Origin: Bacteroidia bacterium
GTDB lineage: Bacteria; Bacteroidota; Bacteroidia; Bacteroidales; Paludibacteraceae
NCBI GenBank assembly: GCA_009929445.1
Contig: SAAL01000008.1
Location: 1-59,634 of the forward strand
DNA length: 59,634 nt
Direction of reading: 5' to 3'
In this document: one piece after another, positions 25,079-34,800 of the stretch
How positions within the stretch are numbered: position 1 is the first letter of the stretch
Layout: the number at the start of each line of letters is the position of its first letter
Program-made: the position numbers and the translations under genes
The notes under the pieces: generated by a model
Databases searched by the model: none
What the model was told of the DNA's origin: nothing
Seen by the model: the letters and a program-made list of their open reading frames with translations, nothing else

Positions 25079-25449
25079 GTTATTTTTGTAAAAATAAAAA
25101 TTAAGATTAATAAAAATGTTTTATAAAGCTGTATAAATTCAATTCAAGTTTATCAAATCAATAAGCATTGAATTTTATCTTCATAACGGTATTCAGAATG
25201 CTATTTGACACAACAAAATAAATCAAATAAATCCGAACAAACAACTTATTCCGAAAAAATTTCAATAAGCCTGAATCATTGTGCTGAAAAGGATTTCGAA
25301 GTATCAATCAGACCGGATAAAACTTAAACTCCGGATAAAAAAAAGATACCTGTACCGACAAAAAAAAGCTCGAAAAAATTTATCAACACCTCAATAATAT
25401 TTAGAATTCATTGACATAAATAGTCGGAAAATTTTGCTTACTTTGTAAT
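25079..25449. other. AT-rich intergenic region between divergent genes
   Basis: 371 bp separating the minus-strand propeller genes from the radical SAM gene. No reading frame, no hairpin of note; a weak TTACTTTG at 25438-25445 directly precedes the radical SAM ATG but is too close to be a convincing promoter. Confidence 0.4.
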
Positions 25450-26709
25450 ATGGTAAAAGAAAGTACACTCGAAAAGCTAAAAATCCTTGCTGATGCTGCC
25501 AAATACGATGTTTCGTGCGCATCAAGCGGAACTACGCGCGGCAATCCGAACAAAACGCTCGGAACAGCTGCCGGCTGGGGTATTTGCCACAGTTTTACGG
25601 CTGATGGCAGGTGCATTTCGCTTTTCAAAATCCTGATGACCAACCATTGCATATACGATTGTGCGTATTGCTCCAACAGGCGCAGCAATGACCTGAAACG
25701 TGTAGCCTTCAGCCCCGCCGAGCTGGCCGAACTAACCATTGAATTTTATCGCAGAAATTACATTGAAGGATTATTTCTGAGTTCGGGGGTCATACGGAAT
25801 CCCGATTACACGATGGAACAAATGATTTCTGTGGTGAAAAAACTGCGTGAAGAACATCGTTTCAACGGGTACATCCACATGAAAAGCATTCCGGGTGCCA
25901 GCCAAAAGCTTGTGAACATAGCCGGAATGTACGTGGACAGGCTGAGTGTAAACATCGAAATCCCCACGGAGGAGAGCCTGAAAAAACTGGCCCCTGAAAA
26001 AGACTACCTGAGTGTGTGGAAACCTATGAAATACATCAAACAAGGTATTCTTGAAAATACCGAAGACCGAAAGAAATTCCGTAAAACCCCCAGATTTGTT
26101 CCGGCCGGTCAAAGCACACAGATGATTGTGGGCGCCACACCCGAAACTGACAATCAGATACTTACACTCGCATCAAAGCTGTACAACATAGACAGTATGA
26201 AACGGGTGTATTACTCCGGTTATATTCACATCAATCAGAACGACGACAGGCTTCCTGCCCTGAAACAACCGCCACTGGTTCGCGAACACCGGCTCTATCA
26301 GGCAGACTGGCTGCTTCGTTTCTACAATTTTCAGGTAAATGAAATTGTAAACGATGCCAATCCTGAACTCGATCTGGAAGTGGATCCGAAAGTTTCGTGG
26401 GCGCTTCGTCACCCGGAGTTTTTTCCTATTGACGTCAATACAGCACCCTACGAAGCTATTTTACGAATTCCGGGAGTAGGAGTTTTATCGGCAAAAAAAA
26501 TAATTACGGCACGCCGATACGGCAGACTGACCAGCTATCAGCTTCAAAAAATCGGCGTGGTAATGAAGCGTGCCAAATATTTCATCGTTTGTCGTGAGTT
26601 GCCTGTCAGCACCGTGAATGAAGTGAGCCCGGAAACCATACGGAAACAACTGATTGATGAAAAAATCAAGGAAAAAGATCGTTTTCAGCTGAGTTTTACA
26701 TTCGATTGA
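25450..26709 (+). CDS. Radical SAM protein of the putative DNA modification/repair family (TIGR03916)
   Basis: A 419 aa radical SAM enzyme with the 4Fe-4S motif C-I-Y-D-C-A-Y-C (CxxxCxxC) near residues 69-76. A helix-hairpin-helix DNA-binding segment follows (ILRIPGVGVLSAKKIITARR, about 341-360). This combination matches the family named putative DNA modification/repair radical SAM protein; no reaction is established. The downstream gene (26753) is its usual partner, TIGR03915. The conserved pairing suggests a joint pathway acting on nucleic acid, possibly a base modification or lesion repair. Confidence 0.9.
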   Translation: MVKESTLEKLKILADAAKYDVSCASSGTTRGNPNKTLGTAAGWGICHSFTADGRCISLFKILMTNHCIYDCAYCSNRRSNDLKRVAFSPAELAELTIEFYRRNYIEGLFLSSGVIRNPDYTMEQMISVVKKLREEHRFNGYIHMKSIPGASQKLVNIAGMYVDRLSVNIEIPTEESLKKLAPEKDYLSVWKPMKYIKQGILENTEDRKKFRKTPRFVPAGQSTQMIVGATPETDNQILTLASKLYNIDSMKRVYYSGYIHINQNDDRLPALKQPPLVREHRLYQADWLLRFYNFQVNEIVNDANPELDLEVDPKVSWALRHPEFFPIDVNTAPYEAILRIPGVGVLSAKKIITARRYGRLTSYQLQKIGVVMKRAKYFIVCRELPVSTVNEVSPETIRKQLIDEKIKEKDRFQLSFTFD

Positions 26710-26752
26710 TTGCTCAATTCACTTTCTTTATTCAACCACTAACCCCGGAAAA

Positions 26753-27514
26753 ATGACCGCTTTTACATACGATAAATCGTTTGAAGGATTGCTGTGTTGT
26801 GTGTTTTATGCTTTCGAACAGCAGGTTACACCCGACATCCTGCTTCATTCTGATGATGTAAAACCGTTATTTCTGGAGAAATCATTCCCCATTGTGACCG
26901 AATCGGAGAAATCGGCCCGTGTATGGAGTGCGCTCGAAAAGAAAATTTCACCTTCCGCTTGTCACATGCTTATGCTGGTCTGGATTTCAGAACTGCCAGA
27001 AGTTGATTTGCTTCTTTTCAGATACATTTACAAGGCATTCAAATCGACAGAATCCATCGAACTCAACTTTGGCGATGCCGACGTGCTTGCCTGTGCCAAT
27101 ATTTACAAAAAAGTAAATCAAAGTTGCCACAAAGCCATTCAGTTTGTCAGATTTCAGAAAACATCCGATGGTGTATTTTTTGCACCCATCTCGCCCGATT
27201 ACAATGTTCTGTTGCTGGTGGCAAAACATTTCAGCAATCGTTATGCCGATCAGCCCTGGATCATTTATGACACCAAACGGAATTACGGATTGTATTATAA
27301 TTTACACAAAACAACAGAAATCACATTTTCAGAAAGTCCTGTGGATAATTCAGGTAAGTTGAAAGCGGAACAGTTGGACTCCGAAGAGCAACTTTACCAG
27401 CAGATGTGGAAAGATTACTTCAAAACAATGGCTATAAAAGAACGAATCAACCTGAAACTTCAGCGCCAGCACATGCCGGTAAGGTACTGGAAATACCTTA
27501 CAGAAATGCAGTAA
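26753..27514 (+). CDS. TIGR03915 family putative DNA metabolism protein
   Basis: A 253 aa protein starting TAFTYDKSFEGLLCCVFYAF, the typical N-terminus of TIGR03915 (with a DUF4130-type C-terminal region: FQKTSDGVFFAPISPDYNVL, HFSNRYADQPWIIYDTKRNYGLYY). The family occurs next to the TIGR03916 radical SAM gene, as here (44 bp gap). The DUF4130 part resembles a uracil-DNA-glycosylase-associated domain, hence the repair annotation, but no activity has been shown as far as I know. Converges with the POT transporter gene. Confidence 0.88.
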   Translation: MTAFTYDKSFEGLLCCVFYAFEQQVTPDILLHSDDVKPLFLEKSFPIVTESEKSARVWSALEKKISPSACHMLMLVWISELPEVDLLLFRYIYKAFKSTESIELNFGDADVLACANIYKKVNQSCHKAIQFVRFQKTSDGVFFAPISPDYNVLLLVAKHFSNRYADQPWIIYDTKRNYGLYYNLHKTTEITFSESPVDNSGKLKAEQLDSEEQLYQQMWKDYFKTMAIKERINLKLQRQHMPVRYWKYLTEMQ

Positions 27515-27540
27515 ATTTTTAAAGGGATATATCCCGGGTA

Positions 27541-28917
27541 CTATACTTTTTCCCGGGTAACTTTTCCGTAAATAAACAATGCAAGCGCCGAAATAAGCCC
27601 TACAACCACAAACACATACCAGATGTAGTGTGCATGCTCGGTGGCTGCGGCATAAGCTTCGGCCGAGCTGAAAAGCCTTGGATCCGGACAATACTTATCG
27701 AGCAGAAAACCGCCCATCAGAAACGCCAGCAAATAAGAAAAGAATGAATGCAGGTGGCTGAAACCGAGATACAAACCCTCCTCTCCCTTGGGCGACTGCA
27801 GTGAGAAATACTCCAGAAAACGGGGTGAAATAAAACACTCGGCAATTGCCTGCATGGCAATTCCCAGAATCATCATAAAAGCTACCGGATGCAACCCCAG
27901 AATAGACGGCGAATCAATCTGATTTCCGAATGACATTACCAGTGCCGACATAGGTATGATGAGCATCCCGATCATCATGGACGAAAGCGCTTTTTTCTTT
28001 TTCATGAGCGAAGTCACAAAGTTTACCATCACAAACACAATCAGCGGATTTACATTGGCGTACCAGCCGGGTGAAGCATCCTCTCCAATCAGGCGTATGA
28101 CGTATTTGGGCATGGTGGCGTACATCTGACTCTGAATAAGCCAGAAACCACTGATTATCAGTATCAGTATTAACAGCCTCCAGTTTGTCAGCACCCGAAT
28201 AAGCCCCTGTCCGATTTCGCGGAAACTCTTTCCCTGTCCTTCGGTTTTCACCGATTTATAAAAGAAGATAACAGCAATTAGTGCCAGCAAGGTCATAGAT
28301 GCTGAAAAGAAGTTCAGATACACCAGCCCCTGATCGCCCATGCTCTTACGAAGCGGATCAACCACCGTTTTTCCGGTAAAAGCACCGATATTTACCATCA
28401 TGTAAAAAATAGAATAACCGCGCGCACGGTTTTCGGAAGTAGTTTCGCGAGCTACGGTACCAGAAATCACCGACTTGATAAACGAACCGCCAAGTACAAT
28501 CAAAGCCATTACCGGAACAATAGTCCAACGCAGATAGCTCTCATTCAAACCATTGAAAGTGGTAGTCATGGAATAATCCACCAATCCGGCACTCTCAAGA
28601 AGAGTAGGAAGAATACCCAGTCCGGCATATCCCAGCGATAAAAGACTGAAAGCCAATATAATGGCCGAACGGAAACCAATTTTATCGGCATAAGCTCCCG
28701 AAAACAACGGAAGCAGATACAACGAAGCAGAAAAAACGCCCGAAATGGCACCTGCCTCAATATCCGAGAAACCCCAGACATTGGAGAGATAAAGTGTAAT
28801 GACGATAAAAACGGCATAATACGCCAGTCGCTCGAGCAGTTCAACTCCGTTGGCTACCCAAAAGGCATTGGAGAATTTTTGTTTGAGAGATTTCGGATTG
28901 GATGCGGCGTTTGTCAT
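27541..28917 (-). CDS. POT/PTR family MFS transporter
   Basis: An inner-membrane transporter of 458 aa from the ATG at 28917 (MTNAASNPKSLKQKFSNAFW); 22 upstream in-frame residues overlap the promoter and are dropped. About 12 hydrophobic segments. ELLERLAYYAVFIVITLYL and the POT signature-like FYMMVNIGAF support the proton-coupled oligopeptide transporter family. Long loops between helices 5 and 7 (KSVKTEGQGKSFREIGQGL) are typical. The substrate, probably di/tripeptides, is inferred from the family. Confidence 0.85.
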   Translation of the reverse strand: MTNAASNPKSLKQKFSNAFWVANGVELLERLAYYAVFIVITLYLSNVWGFSDIEAGAISGVFSASLYLLPLFSGAYADKIGFRSAIILAFSLLSLGYAGLGILPTLLESAGLVDYSMTTTFNGLNESYLRWTIVPVMALIVLGGSFIKSVISGTVARETTSENRARGYSIFYMMVNIGAFTGKTVVDPLRKSMGDQGLVYLNFFSASMTLLALIAVIFFYKSVKTEGQGKSFREIGQGLIRVLTNWRLLILILIISGFWLIQSQMYATMPKYVIRLIGEDASPGWYANVNPLIVFVMVNFVTSLMKKKKALSSMMIGMLIIPMSALVMSFGNQIDSPSILGLHPVAFMMILGIAMQAIAECFISPRFLEYFSLQSPKGEEGLYLGFSHLHSFFSYLLAFLMGGFLLDKYCPDPRLFSSAEAYAAATEHAHYIWYVFVVVGLISALALFIYGKVTREKV

Positions 28918-28947
28918 AGGTCTATTTTTATTTTTAAAAAACAGATG

Positions 28948-28955
28948 CAAAGTTA
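28948..28955 (-). promoter_or_regulatory. Likely POT transporter promoter (-7 element)
   Basis: TAACTTTG on the minus strand, 31 nt before the ATG at 28917. It also explains why the longer reading frame is not the true start. Confidence 0.55.
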
Positions 28956-29215
28956 CACAAAGTGAGTGGTTTAAAAAATGCAAAAATTTTATTTACGGAA
29001 TTTTAAGGGCTATTGGGAAATGTGTCAATAAAAAAATACCATAAAAAAGTATGAAAGCTGCTGTAAATCATTCAAGTTTCCGGTGTCACATTTTCCGTGT
29101 ATCGTTGCGCTCATATTAATCCGGACTGCACCCATCAGAAAGCCCGAAACATCACACAATAATTCGCTTAAAGCGTTTATTGATTTACCGGCATCAAAAA
29201 TTCCTATTTTTTTCG

Positions 29216-29223
29216 TAACTTTG
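29216..29223 (+). promoter_or_regulatory. Likely metG promoter (-7 element)
   Basis: TAACTTTG followed by C, matching the -7 consensus; leader of about 85 nt to the metG ATG. Confidence 0.55.
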
Positions 29224-29313
29224 CACTCCGTTTTTTAGTAAAATAGTTAAATAAGAAGTTGGTAAATTCAATGTAGCCAATCAAGCCATTTAACCAACTC
29301 AACCAATCAACCA

Positions 29314-31371
29314 ATGACAAATTTCAAACGTACTACCGTTACTTCGGCTCTCCCGTATGCCAACGGACCGGTTCATATCGGACATTTGGCCGGAGTATAT
29401 GTTCCCGCCGATATTTATGTCCGCTATCTGAGACTGAAAGGCGAAGAAGTCCTTTTTGTAGGAGGCTCTGATGAGCACGGAGTGCCTATTACCATCAAAG
29501 CCCGCAACGAAGGTGTTTCGCCGCAGGATATCGTGGACAGATACCACTCCTTTATCAAAAAATCATTCGAAGATTTTGGTATTTTATTCGATGTTTATTC
29601 CCGAACCACTTCCAAAACACACCGCGAACTGGCATCCGGATTTTTCAAAACATTGTATGAAAACGGAAAATTCATTGAGCAAACTTCCGAACAGTATTAC
29701 GATACCGAAGCCGGACAGTTTCTGGCTGACCGCTATATTACCGGAAAATGTCCGCATTGCGGCAACGAAAACGCTTACGGTGATCAATGTGAGCAGTGCG
29801 GAACATCGCTTAATGCCACCGATTTAATCAATCCAAAATCGGCAATAAGCGGCAGCGTGCCTGTAATGCGCGAAACCAAACACTGGTATCTTCCGCTCGA
29901 CCAACACGAAGCGTGGTTGCGCCATTGGATTCTGGAAGACCACAAAGAGTGGAAATCAAACGTGTACGGACAGTGCAAAAGCTGGCTCGACATGGGACTT
30001 CAACCGCGTGCCGTAAGCCGTGATTTGGATTGGGGAATTCCTGTGCCGGTGGAAGGCGCCGGAGGAAAAGTGCTTTACGTGTGGTTTGATGCTCCGATTG
30101 GCTATATTTCAAACACCAAAGAATTGTGTGATGCGCAACCCGAAAAATACGGAACGTGGGAAAAATGGTGGAAAGACCCCAAAACCCGTTTGTTGCATTT
30201 CATCGGAAAAGACAACATTGTGTTCCACTGCATTGTTTTCCCTGCCATGCTCAAAGCCGAAGGAAACTACATCCTGCCCGACAACGTACCTGCTAATGAA
30301 TTCCTCAACCTGGAAGGTGATAAAATTTCCACTTCGCGCAACTGGGCGGTTTGGCTCCACGAATATCTCGAAGATTTTCCTGGAAAACAAGACGTACTCC
30401 GCTACGTGCTCACAGCCAATGCACCCGAAACCAAAGACAACGACTTCACCTGGAAAGACTTTCAGGCCAGAAATAACAACGAGCTGGTTGCCATTTATGG
30501 AAATTTTGTGAACCGCGCACTCGTACTTACCCAGAAATATTTCGATTGTAAGGTTCCGCCTATTGGCTCACTGAACGATTACGACAAGCAAACTCTGGAC
30601 GATTTTGCCGGCGTAAAAACGCAGGTGGAAGCATTGCTCGATACTTTCCACTTCCGCGATGCACAGAAAGAAGCGATGAATCTGGCACGCATCGGGAACA
30701 AATACCTGGCAGAAACCGAGCCCTGGAAGCTGGCAAAGACCGACATGAACCGCGTAGCCACTATTCTGAACATCAGTCTGCAAATTGCAGCCAATCTTTC
30801 CATCGCATTCGAGCCTTTTCTGCCATTTACATCACAGAGACTGCGCGAAATGCTCAACCTGTCAACTTTTGACTGGAAGGAACTTGGAAAAATGAATTTA
30901 CTGGCAGAAGGTCATCAATTGAATACACCTGAACTTCTTTTTGAGAAAATTGAAGATGAACAGGTGGAAGCGCAAATTCGCAAACTGAATGACACAAAAA
31001 AACAAAACGAAGCAAATGCATTTACTCCTCAGGCTGTGAAAGAAAATGTGGCTTTCGAAGATTTCGGAAAGCTGGACATCCGTGTAGGCACGGTGCTGGA
31101 GTGTACCAAAGTACCCAAAGCCGACAAACTTCTTCAGTTCAGACTGGATGACGGAATGGGCGGACGTACCATTTTGTCGGGAATTGCCGCTTATTACCCA
31201 AAGCCGGAGGAACTGGTCGGCTCGCAGGTGCTCTTCATCGCTAACTTTGCCCCGCGCAAACTGCGCGGAATCGACAGCGAAGGCATGATACTATCAGCTG
31301 AAAATCCCGATGGAACACTCACACTTGTACGACCTAACGAAAAACTTACCAATGGCTCGGTAGTTGTTTAA
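29314..31371 (+). CDS. metG: Methionine--tRNA ligase
   Basis: Charges initiator and elongator tRNA-Met. The 685 aa protein has the HIGH-equivalent [13 protein letters not shown] near residues 16-28, a zinc knuckle with CPHC and CEQC (about 149-165), the KMSKS-equivalent K-I-S-T-S (near 338), the anticodon-binding helical domain, and a C-terminal EMAP/Trbp111-like tRNA-binding domain ([26 protein letters not shown] to the end). A tRNA-Met gene lies just downstream on the opposite strand. Confidence 0.98.
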   Translation: MTNFKRTTVTSALPYANGPVHIGHLAGVYVPADIYVRYLRLKGEEVLFVGGSDEHGVPITIKARNEGVSPQDIVDRYHSFIKKSFEDFGILFDVYSRTTSKTHRELASGFFKTLYENGKFIEQTSEQYYDTEAGQFLADRYITGKCPHCGNENAYGDQCEQCGTSLNATDLINPKSAISGSVPVMRETKHWYLPLDQHEAWLRHWILEDHKEWKSNVYGQCKSWLDMGLQPRAVSRDLDWGIPVPVEGAGGKVLYVWFDAPIGYISNTKELCDAQPEKYGTWEKWWKDPKTRLLHFIGKDNIVFHCIVFPAMLKAEGNYILPDNVPANEFLNLEGDKISTSRNWAVWLHEYLEDFPGKQDVLRYVLTANAPETKDNDFTWKDFQARNNNELVAIYGNFVNRALVLTQKYFDCKVPPIGSLNDYDKQTLDDFAGVKTQVEALLDTFHFRDAQKEAMNLARIGNKYLAETEPWKLAKTDMNRVATILNISLQIAANLSIAFEPFLPFTSQRLREMLNLSTFDWKELGKMNLLAEGHQLNTPELLFEKIEDEQVEAQIRKLNDTKKQNEANAFTPQAVKENVAFEDFGKLDIRVGTVLECTKVPKADKLLQFRLDDGMGGRTILSGIAAYYPKPEELVGSQVLFIANFAPRKLRGIDSEGMILSAENPDGTLTLVRPNEKLTNGSVVV

Positions 31372-31397
31372 AGTAAGCAATCATAACAATAAAAAGA

Positions 31398-31440
31398 AAG
31401 CAGTTACAAAAAAATAATTTTTTGTAACTGCTTTTTTTTT
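31398..31440. terminator. metG terminator
   Basis: AAGCAGTTACAAAAAA and TTTTTTGTAACTGCTT form a long perfect hairpin followed by a T-run; usable on both strands, so it also serves the converging tRNA-Met gene. Confidence 0.88.
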
Positions 31441-31443
31441 CTG

Positions 31444-31517
31444 TAGCGAGAGGGGGGCATGATCCCCCGACCTCATGATTATGAATCATGCGCTCTAACC
31501 AACTGAGCTATCTCGCC
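31444..31517 (-). tRNA. tRNA-Met (CAT) with aberrant T-loop
   Basis: 74 nt on the minus strand, folding as a tRNA: acceptor GGCGAGA/TCTCGCT (G-U at 1-72), D-arm GCTC-AGTTGGTTA-GAGC, anticodon arm CATGA-TTCATAA-TCATG with anticodon CAT, T-stem GGGGG/CCCCC. The T-loop is ATCATGC instead of the near-universal TTCRANY: the T54-A58 pair is lost. The altered six bases (CATGAT on the plus strand, 31458-31463) copy a stretch of the anticodon arm (31474-31479). CCA is not encoded. It may be a damaged elongator tRNA-Met, a functional variant, or a sequence error. Confidence 0.8.
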
Positions 31518-31542
31518 ATTATTTCAATCATATCTTAGCTGG

Positions 31543-31599
31543 TTTCCCGACCTTCCCGATTTTATATCGGGACGCTCTAACCAACTGAGCTATCTCGCC
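31543..31599 (-). pseudogene. tRNA-Met-like fragment with replaced anticodon arm
   Basis: From 31599 down it repeats the tRNA-Met 5' half exactly (GGCGAGATAGC through GGTTAGAGCG), including the preceding ATTGAAAT. Then the anticodon arm is replaced by a palindrome TCCCGATATAAAATCGGGA, after which AGGTCGGG again matches the tRNA before it diverges. There is no T-arm or acceptor 3' strand. It precedes the tRNA-Met in the same transcription direction. Confidence 0.75.
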
Positions 31600-31654
31600 A
31601 TCATTTCAATAAAATCTTTTAAGGTTTTCAATCCTTTCTGATTTTTTGTGGGTG

Positions 31655-31685
31655 CAAAGGTAGTTAATTCCAAATTTATAACAAA
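31655..31685 (-). promoter_or_regulatory. Promoter of the tRNA-Met locus
   Basis: On the minus strand TTTG (31685-31682), 19 nt, then TACCTTTG (31662-31655), an ideal match. Transcription would run through the tRNA-like fragment and then the tRNA-Met. Confidence 0.75.
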
Positions 31686-31760
31686 ATAAATCTGAAACTT
31701 TTTTCATTTTGGAGATTCATTTAGAAGGAACAATATGGATTATTGTACATTATTCAAACG

Positions 31761-31790
31761 AAATAGTCTCTTTTTAAAAAGAGACTATTT
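31761..31790. terminator. Terminator of the giant-protein operon
   Basis: AAATAGTCTCTTTTT followed directly by its exact reverse complement AAAAAGAGACTATTT, 60 bp past the stop of the 1496 aa gene. Confidence 0.82.
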
Positions 31791-31849
31791 CTTTAGAATC
31801 AGACCTGTTTTCTATGAATTGCCTGAATGAATTGATAGTTGAATTCAGT

Positions 31850-34800
31850 TTATCTCTTCACATCAAAAACATCCGCATACACTACCCTGTTGGTTTCTTC
31901 GGGGTGTTCAAGTCTTTCTTTATAGGCATCAGGAATGTTATTCAGACTTTGCGGCCCCAGTTCGATTTCTTCAACCACTACCTGAAATGAACCGGTTCGG
32001 TAGGCTTCCGGGAGTGTGATGTTATCATTGATTTCAAAGTAGTTGTCGCCCTTCATGTTTCGTCCAACTTCGAATGTCCACATATCGGGATTTTGCTGGC
32101 CGGTTTTAGAACTATCAATCAGAATGCCCTGCTCGCTGCCGGTTGAATCCGTTTGCATGACAGTGACTTTTATCACTTCACGAATTCCAAATTTGGACGA
32201 TTTATGACTGTAAGTCGGGCCGCTGAGCCTGAAATTCATTACCGTGTTTTTCCCTGCTTGCGACAGGCCGATGGAAGCTTTTCGCTCCGGCACCATTTGA
32301 ATCATGCCTCCCATGACCACATTCGACAGGCAAACATCTGTATTATTTTCGCGAAGCGAATGGGCCTGATAGCGGGCTAAAGCCAGTTTTATAAACGGAA
32401 AATACATGTTGGCGGTATTCAGCGCAATATCGGCATACCACAACTGCTTTTCCCTGTCGAACGTAACGGGATAAGCCACAGCAGTAGCTTTCACGTCCTC
32501 TTTTCCGGGATATACTAATCCTTTTTCCACCACAGGATTGTACCTGAAATCGGCAGGGAGCGGACTTGATTTTCCGGGAAGCTCCGAAACAAACAACGGA
32601 TCGGCGCCCCAGTGTGTGTAAATATCGGTATAAACAGGACTTTGAACCATCGTGGTGACCAAACTGGCAGTTCCGGAAGAATCGGGAAGTACGACAGCCA
32701 GTTTTTCTTCTTCGCCGCTTGAGAACCACGGACGTTTGAGGTACACCCGAAGCACTCCGCCTTTACGAATATGAGTCATAACGCCTCCCTGATTGGTTTT
32801 TTGCCATTCAAAAGCAGGAATTACATAATCTATTTCGGGTTTATCGGGCCGGGCAGTGCTCAGAATGTTCACTTTACCAACGTTGGATTCTCTGACAAAT
32901 GAAATCTCCGGTTTTTTCTTCTGGATATTGGTAAAATACGCGCTGTAACGCGACGATGCCACGATGGAGTAATTTACCCAGCGGTGACGCGTATTGCCGA
33001 AAGCATGTTCAAGCGGATAATGGCGCAAATCAAGCATTTTGACCAGATTCAGCCGGGATTCTTCCAGGTCAAATCGCAGCGTATTCACCACATTTCGCGA
33101 AGGTTCGGCTGCTTTTTGCTGCTGAACGTTGGCCAGTCTTTCGGCCTGGAACTTGTAGATATTGTTTATTTTGAGCGAACCGGGTTGCACGTCAAATTGC
33201 CGGATAGAAGCCGGTTCGGTTTTCCAGCGCGGTTCTCTCAGTTGCAGTCTGTCCGGTTTCAGGCCGGGTTTGGGGTCATTTATTGTTCCAACGGTCACCG
33301 TTTTGTCGTGGTAATAAATATCAATTTCGGGAATTGAATCGTTGAAACTTTTTTCTTTTATTTCCACAGAAATGCCATCGTCGAGCGGTTCGGTCCAGCT
33401 GGCTTTCAGTTCGGCGGAGTCGGTACTTTCTCCGTGAACATTAAACCGCACGTTCAGAAAAGCGGAAGTATCATCGTAATCGCGTTCGGGTACAACCTGC
33501 AGTAAAGCAGGCGCTTCAACCGGTTGCTGCACAGCATGTACAAGTTCAAACGTGCGCGAAGGAGTAATCATCCAGTGCTGACCGCTTTTAGCAATTTTCT
33601 CGATTTCAGCCAGTTTTGCGCCGGCATCACTTTTCACCAGCTGCCAAACGGCCGAAAGCTTTTTCATGTCTTCCTCACGCCAGAAAGAGCTTATTTTCAG
33701 CTTCATACGTTGTCCTTTGGGCAATTTGACGGTAAAGGTGCGCTTCGTTCCGTCCCAATTACCTGCCAGGGCACCTTCTTCCAGCTTTATCCGGATGGCT
33801 TGCGTATCGTACCAGTCTTCGGGAATGTTAACGCTGTTCGTATTATCGGGAGTGAGTTCTTCTTTGGTGAAAAAACTGAACATACGCGGCGAAAAATCTT
33901 CGGTATGCGTATTTTCACTCTCTGTATCGGCAAATATGGCTATTCCGGCAGCCATCGGATCGGGCAGATAAATAATCCGGGCCTGATCGTCGGAATAAAT
34001 TTTTTCGGTATTATCCTCGTTGCGCTCGTACAAGCCTTCGTGTGAGATGATTATCTGATAAATGGCTTTTGCTTTTTGCGGGTCGCCAAAGGCTTTTTCG
34101 AACTTGCCGTGAGTTTCGGCCATCAGCTGGCTGTTTTTCGGAGGCAACAGATAGCGCAGTGAGCGTCCTTTGGAGTCCTGCCCGTCGGCCCGGTTTTCAT
34201 TTTCATATTTCTCCACATCAACATCAAAATTGCTTCTGACAACCATTTGTTCGAGGTATTCACCGTCGCGCAACTGATTGCCTACCAATACGATAGGACT
34301 TGCCAACGGTTCGTAACGCAGATAAACAATGTTGCTGCAAGAAGTTTCCGCCTGAGATTCGGATTCAAATTCGAGCGGAAGGCTGTTGCCTGCCATATCC
34401 ACTGTCCGGACTCTGATACGGTATGATTTCCCGAAACGAAGTTTGGGCAATGTTCCGGGCACCAGTTCCGATTGTGCATTCAGTTTGAAATCGAGTGTGG
34501 GATCAAAAACGTATTTCTTCATTTCAACCTGGCGCGAGCTGCTCAGAAAATCGTGTCTGTCCCGCGGATTTTTGGCTGTATGCTCTTCCGAATCATTGAT
34601 AGCCAGGCCCGGTTTTTCCACCGAAAGGCTCCATCCTTCCCAGCGGGCAAGTGTTTCGGGCACATAAATATTTTCCTTGTCGTTTTCTTTTTCTATAATG
34701 GCCATTTCCACATATCCTTCGTCAGGACTGATGTTTTCTATCGGATGTTCCACCCCGGCTTCATCGAACCAGGAATAGCTCATTTTCCGTTTGTGGAGCG

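Larger units (their letters stand above)
28918..29313. other. Divergent promoter region of the POT transporter and metG
   Basis: 396 bp without genes. It contains TAACTTTG on the minus strand at 28948-28955 for the transporter and TAACTTTG on the plus strand at 29216-29223 for metG. Short direct repeats of CAACCAAT/AACCAATC type (29278-29313) precede the metG ATG. Confidence 0.55.
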
